From NCBI GenBank assembly GCA_017399665.1, contig JAFQBR010000189.1, positions 1 to 10,005 of the forward strand: 10,005 bases of DNA. Direction: 5' to 3'. This document shows positions 1-4,855 of this stretch, one piece after another. The stretch's first letter is position 1; each line of letters begins with the position of its first letter. Source of the stretch: Clostridia bacterium. GTDB lineage: Bacteria > Bacillota_A > Clostridia > Christensenellales > Borkfalkiaceae. The position numbers were made by a program, and so were the translations under genes. Below the pieces are notes generated by a model. That model made no database searches and was not told the origin of the DNA. It saw only the letters and a list, made by a program, of their open reading frames with translations.

Positions 1-862
1 CGTCACCAATACCGTATTTATAAATAAAGGTGTCTAATACCTCGGCTACGTCATCTACTCTGCTGTTATATAAATTGTAAATTTGGTCAAAACCACCGCC
101 TATAAGCCCGCCTACGCGCAGAATCAACATTATGCTTATAGTGGGGAACAGCAACGGTAGCGTTATGTACCAGAACTGTTTTACCGTACCAGCGCCGTCT
201 AGCGTTGCAGCCTCGTAATATTCAGGCGAAATACCGCTTAGCGCCGCTAAATAAATAATTGCGCCCCAGCCTACTTCCTTCCAAATATCGGATGCTATAA
301 GCATGGTTATAAACTGATCGCCCTCACCAAAGACGTCAAGCTCTACCCCAACTCTTCTAAGCAGAATGGTTACCGGACCGGTAACAGTATCAAACAATGA
401 AAATATTAAGCCTGCGATTACTACCCAAGATACAAAGTGCGGTAAATAAACGATTGTTTGAATTACGTTTTTAAGTGTTTTTCTTCTTACCGCGTTAAGC
501 ATGATTGCAAGTAGTATTGGCGCAGGGAACCCAAAAAGTAACTTTAATAGGTTAATTTCAATAGTGTTCCAAAACGCCTGCCAAAAACCCGGCATATCCG
601 GACCAAATAAGGTTTCAAAGTGCTTAAACTGCACCCACTTGCTACCGCTAATACCAAATCTTGGAACGTAATCTTTAAACGCAATAGTTATACCGTACAT
701 TGGCCAGTAAGCAAATATTGCAAGTAGAATTACTGCCGGAGCAAGCATGCCATAAAACACTCTATGGTTCCAAATTTCTTGCAGAAGCTTTTGAAATTTA
801 GTCTTTTTGGGCCTTTCTTGTTTTAAAAGGTCACTATTTGTTTGAATGTTCGCTTCTTCCAT
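1..862 (-). CDS. Carbohydrate ABC transporter permease, LplB/YteP type (C-terminus cut by window edge)
   Basis: Inner-membrane permease of a binding-protein-dependent ABC importer, MalF-like branch of CUT1, family precedent being uptake of oligosaccharides or glycan fragments. The first 287 residues are visible; relatives run to a little over 300, so only the end is missing. After a charged ~33-residue cytoplasmic N-terminus comes the first membrane segment (about residues 38-60, ending WPMYGITIAFKDY, typical of LplB). More hydrophobic segments follow. Near the C-terminus is the EAA loop that contacts the ATPase: EAATLDGAGTVKQFWYITLP, with the expected EAA, G and LP. The start is supported by AGGAGG (complement of 867-872), four bases from the ATG. 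It lies 69 bp downstream of the response regulator with no terminator between, so it may share that transcript. A second permease and a solute-binding protein would be expected beyond the left edge. Family confident, substrate unknown. Confidence 0.93.
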   Translation of the reverse strand, partial: MEEANIQTNSDLLKQERPKKTKFQKLLQEIWNHRVFYGMLAPAVILLAIFAYWPMYGITIAFKDYVPRFGISGSKWVQFKHFETLFGPDMPGFWQAFWNTIEINLLKLLFGFPAPILLAIMLNAVRRKTLKNVIQTIVYLPHFVSWVVIAGLIFSLFDTVTGPVTILLRRVGVELDVFGEGDQFITMLIASDIWKEVGWGAIIYLAALSGISPEYYEAATLDGAGTVKQFWYITLPLLFPTISIMLILRVGGLIGGGFDQIYNLYNSRVDDVAEVLDTFIYKYGIGD

Positions 863-906
863 ATTTCCTCCTATAGTTTACTGCTGTATATAAAAATGTA
901 AAAATT

Positions 907-919
907 TTTATCCGATAAA
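907..919. promoter_or_regulatory. 13-bp palindrome in the regulator-permease gap (possible operator)
   Basis: TTTATC-C-GATAAA is a perfect inverted repeat with 6-bp arms around one central base, 45 bp before the permease start codon. It is the most ordered element in the 69-bp gap, which otherwise holds AT-rich sequence and the permease ribosome binding site. I see no convincing promoter or terminator in the gap. In such AT-rich DNA a 13-bp palindrome can occur by chance. AraC-domain regulators usually bind direct rather than inverted repeats, so a role for the neighbouring regulator is only a guess. Confidence 0.25.
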
Positions 920-931
920 TATTTTCTTATA

Positions 932-2302
932 CTAACTTCTTTTTCCGTACTTTTCACGGTAATCCGTGGGGGATAAACCAAGCTTTTGTTTAAAAGCTTT
1001 TGTAAAATGATAATAGTCGTTATACCCTACTAAATAACCGATTTCACTTACCGAATTGTTAGTTGTAAGCAATAGCTCTTTTGCTTTTGTCATTCTGCAC
1101 TCAATTACAAACTCTATAAAAGAGGTTTTTGTTTCCTTTTTAAAAAGCCAGCTTAAATAGGATGGGTTATATCCGTATTTTTTTGAGTATACGTCAAGCG
1201 ATTGAACTTGCGCAAAATTAAGCTGAATGTCTTTCATAATAGAGTTGATTATTGAGTTAGCCGTCTTATTGCACGCTTTATCTAAAACCTCGTTTAGTTT
1301 TTCGTAAAGCACGTCAGCATTTAAAAACTGCTTGATTAAAGGCTTTTTGCCTGATATTTCGTTTGTAAAAATAATACCGAATTTTAACGAATGTAAAATA
1401 ATTTCATCCACCAAACAAGTTAAATCGTAAAGGGTTAGTCTATGCTTTATCACTAGCTCTTTAAGCGTAGAAACCAAAACCCTTATTTCGTACTTATTTT
1501 CGCACTTTGCAAGTTTATTTAAGTATTCGCTAGTCCCCTTATTTTTTCTGTAATTTACAAAATCGCAAGTTTGATCGATAAAGGATTGATTTGCATTTAC
1601 AAGGGCTATTTTTAAAGCTATCGCGTAATTATCCCCTTCTACCTGGCAAAGACTTGCCGTCAAAGTTTGCTCGCTTACCGTACCCTTTATTTTATCCACC
1701 GCCTTATATGGGCAGATTAAAATTTTAACGTTATCCTTTTCGTAAATAAAAATGCAATCTGTAAAGCTTTTTGATTGCTTTAAACTGCCGTTTATTACCG
1801 CAAAAACACACTCGCTTTTACTTAAAACGTCGTTGCTTTCAAAATATTCTTTTAAGCTCTTTTGTAAAAGCTCTTCGTCTACTTCAAAATCCTGTATGGC
1901 TTTAATCCAAAAATTATCTTGCGATAAACTGCTTTCTTCCTTTGTAACCTTGCTTAAAACGTTTATAAGCTCCTCTACCTTTATAGGCTTTGTTAAGTAG
2001 TCCACCGCGCCAAGCTTTAAGGCGGTGATAGCATATTCAAACTTATTGTACGCACTTAAAAAACAAAAGCCTATTTTTGAGTTTTTACATCTTACCTTTT
2101 CAGCAAGTTCAAAACCGTTCATGCCGTCCATGTAAATATCGCAAATTACAAGGTCGGGCTTAAGCTCTAAAATTTCTTTTTCAGCAATAAAGGGGTCGGT
2201 AGAAAGTCCACAAACTTCAAAGCCGTGACTTTTCCAATCAATAATGCTTTTTAACTCTGTTAAAAGCCAATATTCATCATCAATAAAATATACCGAACGC
2301 AT
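932..2302 (-). CDS. YesN-like response regulator with AraC-type DNA-binding domain
   Basis: Cytoplasmic transcription factor of a two-component system, 456 aa. The receiver domain (about residues 1-120) has the acidic pair D8-D9, phosphoacceptor D55 (in DLVICDIYMDG), the switch residue S83 and conserved K105 before P106, so it looks fully functional. The middle region (about 125-350) is a poorly conserved linker with several cysteines, as is usual in YesN proteins. The C-terminus (about 352-456) is an AraC/HTH_18 domain with two helix-turn-helix units: around 368-395, and 417-449 ending in the signature GYNDYYHFTKAFKQKLGLSPTDYR. The gene begins one base after the kinase stop (TAA-T-ATG), with its ribosome binding site (AGGGGAG) inside the last kinase codons, indicating translational coupling. 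By family precedent it activates the adjacent sugar-transport genes; the inducer cannot be read from the sequence. Confidence 0.95.
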   Translation of the reverse strand: MRSVYFIDDEYWLLTELKSIIDWKSHGFEVCGLSTDPFIAEKEILELKPDLVICDIYMDGMNGFELAEKVRCKNSKIGFCFLSAYNKFEYAITALKLGAVDYLTKPIKVEELINVLSKVTKEESSLSQDNFWIKAIQDFEVDEELLQKSLKEYFESNDVLSKSECVFAVINGSLKQSKSFTDCIFIYEKDNVKILICPYKAVDKIKGTVSEQTLTASLCQVEGDNYAIALKIALVNANQSFIDQTCDFVNYRKNKGTSEYLNKLAKCENKYEIRVLVSTLKELVIKHRLTLYDLTCLVDEIILHSLKFGIIFTNEISGKKPLIKQFLNADVLYEKLNEVLDKACNKTANSIINSIMKDIQLNFAQVQSLDVYSKKYGYNPSYLSWLFKKETKTSFIEFVIECRMTKAKELLLTTNNSVSEIGYLVGYNDYYHFTKAFKQKLGLSPTDYREKYGKRS

Positions 2303-2303
2303 A

Positions 2304-4022
2304 TTACTCTCCCCTGTAAATCTTTACAACTACGATTGTTCCTTGTCCCTTTTTACTAAATACTCTCATGGAGCTTTTTTGACTAGCAAGTAGACGTAAT
2401 CGTTGTTTTATGTTATGAAGTGCTATTCCGTTACCAATTTTTAAATCCTTTTTCTTGTTTTCGCGAAGGTCTAGGTTTATCTCGCGCACTTTTTTTGCAT
2501 CCATACCTAAGCCGTTATCTATAACGAAAAAGGTTACGTAATGCGCCCTTAACCTGCAAACCAATTTAATTTTACCCGATTTTTTTTGCAGTCCGTGTAT
2601 AAAGGCGTTTTCTATTATAGGTTGCAAAATCATTTTAGGAATAACTACGTCGTAGTACTGCTCGTTGCAGTCAATTTCCACCTCGATATTAGGATATCTG
2701 CTAGTCTGTAAGCTTAAATATGAACGTACCATTGAAAGCTCTTCGCCAACAGTACCCGTATCGTCTATTGTTAAAGCACTTCTTAAAAAGTCGCTTAAAT
2801 CTTCAATACATTTTTTTGCCCTGTCTAACTCTCCGCAATAAATAAATGAACGCAAAAGCGAAAGCACGTTTATCATAAAATGCTTATTTATTTGCGAATG
2901 CAAACTATTAAGCATATATTCTACGTTTCTAAGTTCTAGGGCAAGCTCACGGTTTTTTTGCTTTAACATTTGGTCGTTAAGCGTTTTTACAGAATTTACC
3001 ATTTCGTTAAAGCTATCTATTACCTGATTAACTTCATCATCTTGACTGTGCGGGATAATTTCGATTACGCTATCCTTTTTAAAGCGCGAAAAGGTGTTAA
3101 ATAAGTAATCAAGCGACTTAGAGGTTTTTCGCTTTAGTAGTAACGCAAGCACAACGCAAAAAGCACCCGATATAACCGTTGAAACTACAAGAACTATAAA
3201 GCTATCTTGCATGGCGGTCCAAATATACTTTTTATCAAAAACACCTACTAAATTCCAAGAAAAATGATTAAGCAAAAATCTTTTTGAGTAGTGGTTTGAT
3301 TTTTCTATTGTTTGAGTGCTGAAATTGCCCGAACTTAAAGGTATTGTTTGCCCGTCCGAAATATAAAATTGCAACCCGTCGAATGCAGCGGCATAGCTGT
3401 TTAAAATGTCTGAACAAATTGAAGAATTAAAAATCAATACTCCAACGCCTATTGTTTGGAAATAACTGCTACTGTTAGGACGCATATCCTTTACGTTTCT
3501 TACAATAGCACAGTGCTGAGTGTAAATCCCATCTACGTAATAAAGCTTTACAAAAAATGCTTCTCCGTTTGCATACTCTGGATTTTCTGCCATTTGAATA
3601 ATTTGTGGCAGAATTTCGGGCACGTAGTCTAAGCCGGCGTTGTAATTTAAATAAAATTCACCATCTAACTGCCCCGAACTGTTTCTAGGAACGTATACTG
3701 CATTGGCAAAATATTTATCCATAGAAAGGAATATGCCAAAATGCTCGAACACCTTTAAAACAGCCTCGTCGCTAGTATAAATTTCTTCCGTAAGATCTTG
3801 AAAATGCTCGTCCAAAAACATTGCTCTACTTGTTGTATTCAAGCGTTCTAGCAGGTTTTCTACCTCGTTATAAACTTGCTCTGTCAAAATATCTGTTTTT
3901 TCAGTTGCAAACTTCCTTTGATCACTATACATAATCCCCATAGCGATACCGAAAGAAAGAATTAAAACGCTAAAAAGCGATATAAAATTGACAAAGTAAA
4001 AAGTCTTACGGCTATTCTTCAT
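2304..4022 (-). CDS. YesM-like membrane sensor histidine kinase
   Basis: Sensor kinase of 572 aa that pairs with the response regulator directly downstream. Order: membrane segment about 8-31; extracytoplasmic sensor region about 32-268, probably Cache-like by analogy; second membrane segment about 273-296; HAMP-like linker about 297-350; coiled coil about 345-372; His_kinase domain with phosphoacceptor H381; ATPase domain with N-box ILQPIIENAFIHGL (N472), G1 box DNGLGM (502-507) and G2 box GNGIALHNIKQRL (530-542). The usual family motif around the histidine, NPHFLYN, reads NKHFMIN here, so three generally conserved positions differ, but the histidine and ATP-binding residues are intact. The start follows GGGGA with suitable spacing, and a good promoter lies just upstream. 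Length and layout are normal for LytS/YesM kinases. Ligand unknown; the linked permease suggests a carbohydrate. Confidence 0.94.
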   Translation of the reverse strand: MKNSRKTFYFVNFISLFSVLILSFGIAMGIMYSDQRKFATEKTDILTEQVYNEVENLLERLNTTSRAMFLDEHFQDLTEEIYTSDEAVLKVFEHFGIFLSMDKYFANAVYVPRNSSGQLDGEFYLNYNAGLDYVPEILPQIIQMAENPEYANGEAFFVKLYYVDGIYTQHCAIVRNVKDMRPNSSSYFQTIGVGVLIFNSSICSDILNSYAAAFDGLQFYISDGQTIPLSSGNFSTQTIEKSNHYSKRFLLNHFSWNLVGVFDKKYIWTAMQDSFIVLVVSTVISGAFCVVLALLLKRKTSKSLDYLFNTFSRFKKDSVIEIIPHSQDDEVNQVIDSFNEMVNSVKTLNDQMLKQKNRELALELRNVEYMLNSLHSQINKHFMINVLSLLRSFIYCGELDRAKKCIEDLSDFLRSALTIDDTGTVGEELSMVRSYLSLQTSRYPNIEVEIDCNEQYYDVVIPKMILQPIIENAFIHGLQKKSGKIKLVCRLRAHYVTFFVIDNGLGMDAKKVREINLDLRENKKKDLKIGNGIALHNIKQRLRLLASQKSSMRVFSKKGQGTIVVVKIYRGE

Positions 4023-4039
4023 GTTAATCCCCGATTATT

Positions 4040-4068
4040 ATTATCTAATAATAAAAATTAGTTTTCAA
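4040..4068 (-). promoter_or_regulatory. Predicted sigma-A promoter of the kinase-regulator operon
   Basis: On the minus strand TTGAAA (4063-4068) and GATAAT (4040-4045) are separated by exactly 17 bp, each one base from consensus. Transcription would start near G4032, giving a leader of only about 10 nt that begins with the GGGGA ribosome binding site. The spacer largely coincides with an inverted repeat CTAAT-N7-ATTAG (4045-4061) that a regulator could use. The promoter lies downstream of both terminators in this intergenic region, so the operon appears able to initiate independently of the RNA gene behind it. Confidence 0.65.
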
Positions 4069-4145
4069 TTAAAAGTTTTTGTATAACTATGTGTTATTTT
4101 TAGATTTTTACTCTTTTTTGATATTTTTAGTGCAAAAACTAGCAT

Positions 4146-4182
4146 AAAAAAACACTAAAAAACGCAAAAAGCGATTTTAGTG
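4146..4182 (-). terminator. Rho-independent terminator (second of two before the kinase gene)
   Basis: Read on the minus strand, CACTAAAA..CGC pairs with GCG..TTTTAGTG around a TTTTT loop (stem 4153-4182, with a small mismatched interior of one against two bases), followed by seven U (complement of 4146-4152). No open reading frame or promoter is obvious between it and the terminator at 4269-4291, so it most likely backs up the RNA gene's terminator or shields the kinase operon from read-through. The stem is rather AT-rich. Confidence 0.7.
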
Positions 4183-4263
4183 TACAAAAAGTTTTATATA
4201 AATATAAAAAATAAGCATTGCTCAAATTTTAATAAACAATTAAGTGCGATTTTTGCACAAAAT
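4183..4263. other. Short AT-rich spacer between the two terminators
   Basis: About 80 bp with no coding potential. The only structure seen is a weak hairpin, GTGC-N7-GCAC (4244-4258), too short to be a convincing terminator. A poor -35-like TTGAGC is present on the minus strand, but no credible -10 sits at a proper distance leaving room for a product. Confidence 0.4.
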
Positions 4264-4291
4264 AAAAAGTCGCCCTCTTAGCGAGAACGAC
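4264..4291 (-). terminator. Rho-independent terminator of the structured RNA
   Basis: Minus-strand GTCGTTCTC-GCTAA-GAGGGCGAC forms a 9-bp stem (two G-U pairs) with a 5-base loop (4269-4291), followed by TTTTTATTTT. The opposite orientation lacks a U run, which fixes the strand. Its upstream arm and loop are also complementary to sequence just 5' of it, which would allow an alternative fold. Confidence 0.85.
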
Positions 4292-4314
4292 TATAAAGGA
4301 ATACTAATCTCGCT
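4280..4314 (-). promoter_or_regulatory. Possible antiterminator hairpin overlapping the terminator
   Basis: Minus-strand AGCGAGA (4314-4308) is a perfect 7-base complement of TCTCGCT (4286-4280). That segment is part of the terminator's left arm and loop, so the two hairpins cannot form together. The left arm starts six bases after the long closing helix of the upstream RNA domain, which is where a riboswitch expression platform would sit. The 21-base loop makes this weaker than the terminator by itself. This may be chance complementarity. Confidence 0.35.
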
Positions 4315-4427
4315 TAGCTACCACACTATCACAAGCCCGTTTTTTGACTTTGAACGCAAGAAAATAGTATACCCCTATCGAAGTATAACAAACGGCTACT
4401 TTTAAATTGTGATAATGTGGTGTTTTC

Positions 4428-4456
4428 ATTATAGCTGAACGCAAAATAAATGTCAA
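4428..4456 (-). promoter_or_regulatory. Perfect-consensus sigma-A promoter of the structured RNA
   Basis: Minus-strand TTGACA (4451-4456) and TATAAT (4428-4433) are both exact consensus hexamers with the optimal 17-bp spacer. The predicted +1 is A4421. It is the strongest promoter in the window, and it drives no adjacent protein-coding gene before an intrinsic terminator 130-150 bp later, pointing to an abundantly transcribed RNA. Confidence 0.88.
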
Positions 4457-4476
4457 TTAAATGTGGTTATTTCCAA

Positions 4477-4499
4477 TCATTTTCATAAAATGAAAATGA
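4477..4499. repeat. AT-rich inverted repeat upstream of the RNA promoter
   Basis: CATTTTCA-TAAAA-TGAAAATG is an 8-bp perfect inverted repeat (9 bp with the flanking T-A pair), about 20 bp upstream of the TTGACA box. It could be an operator. In the plus direction it is followed by six T and superficially resembles a terminator, but no plus-strand gene leads into it. Confidence 0.35.
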
Positions 4500-4599
4500 A
4501 TTTTTTATTTAGTCCTTTTGGATATTTATATTCTTTTACCGTTGATTACTTTTTCTTTTTTGGCTGTTTTTCACAATGATTTTACACAAAAAAAGCAGT

Positions 4600-4613
4600 C
4601 TATAGGTCGATTA
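4600..4613 (+). repeat. 14-bp direct repeat, copy 1 (CTATARGTCGATTA)
   Basis: CTATAGGTCGATTA differs at a single position from the copy at 4738-4751. It is preceded by an A run and CAGT (AAAAAAAGCAGT), as is copy 2 (AAAAAAACAGT), so the likeness extends beyond the core. This copy runs into the palindrome GTCGAT-T-ATCGAC (4606-4618). Role unknown: candidates are a regulator binding site or the remains of a duplicated element. Confidence 0.5.
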
Positions 4614-4737
4614 TCGACAACTTTGTGCTATTTTTTACAAAAAAATAATACCCACTACTTGTTTTTTCTTATTTTTTAAACATTTTTAGGGCAAAAAAAC
4701 CAACTAAAAAGCCATAAAAAAACAGTAATAACCCCTC

Positions 4738-4751
4738 CTATAAGTCGATTA
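4738..4751 (+). repeat. 14-bp direct repeat, copy 2 (CTATARGTCGATTA)
   Basis: CTATAAGTCGATTA starts 138 bp from the start of copy 1, in the same orientation, and has the same A-run plus CAGT lead, here separated by an extra AATAACCCCTC-like insertion. It lies close to the terminator of the giant gene. Confidence 0.5.
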
Positions 4752-4765
4752 ACAGCATTTTAAGC

Positions 4766-4811
4766 AAAAAAATAACGGCGCAAGCGATTTTTATCGCCGC
4801 GCCGTTTTTTT
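4766..4811 (-). terminator. Strong intrinsic terminator of the giant repeat-protein gene
   Basis: AACGGCGC (4774-4781) pairs perfectly with GCGCCGTT (4799-4806), and an inner GCGAT/ATCGC helix (4784-4788 with 4793-4797) closes a TTTT loop. T runs flank it in both directions: complement of 4766-4772 for the minus strand, 4805-4811 for the plus. It sits 50 bp after the stop codon of the upstream minus-strand gene, which is its obvious client. In principle it could also stop plus-strand transcription. Confidence 0.9.
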
Positions 4812-4828
4812 AGTTAATTTTTTACCTT

Positions 4829-4854
4829 ATTTACAAATATCAATTTATGTAAAT
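4829..4854. repeat. Inverted repeat just after the giant gene's stop codon
   Basis: ATTTACA and TGTAAAT are perfect 7-bp arms separated by 12 bases, ending two bases from the stop codon. AT-rich with no following U run, so probably not a terminator. It may simply be a stabilising 3' hairpin or chance. Confidence 0.25.
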
Positions 4855-4855
4855 G

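Larger units (their letters stand above)
4262..4421 (-). ncRNA. Structured small RNA or riboswitch-like leader, family not recognised
   Basis: A consensus promoter predicts a start at A4421, which is exactly the first base of a long closing helix. Positions 4421-4407 (ACCACATTATCACAA) pair with 4334-4320 over 15 uninterrupted bp including one G-U wobble. Inside are a helix CCGTTT/AAACGG (4395-4390 with 4342-4337), a hairpin GTTATAC..GTATAC (4389-4367) and a possible small hairpin near 4362-4348, giving a branched fold. The RNA ends at an intrinsic terminator, about 160 nt in all. No open reading frame of note lies inside. A housekeeping RNA such as 6S was considered because of promoter strength and size, but the interior does not form the long rod with a central bubble expected of 6S. 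I found no signature of T-box, SAM, TPP, FMN, purine or fluoride elements. Existence is well supported; identity is open. Confidence 0.72.
4457..4765. other. AT-rich intergenic region without a recognisable gene
   Basis: About 310 bp of very AT-rich DNA rich in A and T runs, between the giant gene's terminator and the RNA promoter. No open reading frame of usable length with a ribosome binding site is seen on either strand. One AGGAGGGG on the minus strand near 4735 is followed only by a three-codon frame. It contains the two direct-repeat copies and two palindromes listed separately. Confidence 0.6.

Noticed and set aside
863..931. Promoter with TTTACA and a TATA-like box before the permease
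   Set aside because: Spacing between the best -35-like and -10-like boxes is about 21 bp, so no credible sigma-A promoter could be placed.
4183..4263. Second small RNA ending at the 4146 terminator
   Set aside because: The best promoter-like match (TTGAGC with an AT-rich -10) would start almost at the terminator itself, leaving no product.
4262..4421. 6S RNA assignment for the structured RNA
   Set aside because: Strong promoter, size and terminator fit, but the sequence inside the closing helix forms separate short hairpins rather than one long rod with a central bubble. Left unassigned until a covariance search is done.
4262..4421. T-box leader or a known riboswitch class
   Set aside because: The T-box core AGGGUGGNACCGCG is absent, and I saw no conserved cores of SAM, TPP, FMN, purine, fluoride or cobalamin elements.
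4478..4506. Plus-strand terminator formed by CATTTTCA/TGAAAATG and six T
   Set aside because: The stem is almost all A-T and no plus-strand gene precedes it. Recorded only as an inverted repeat.
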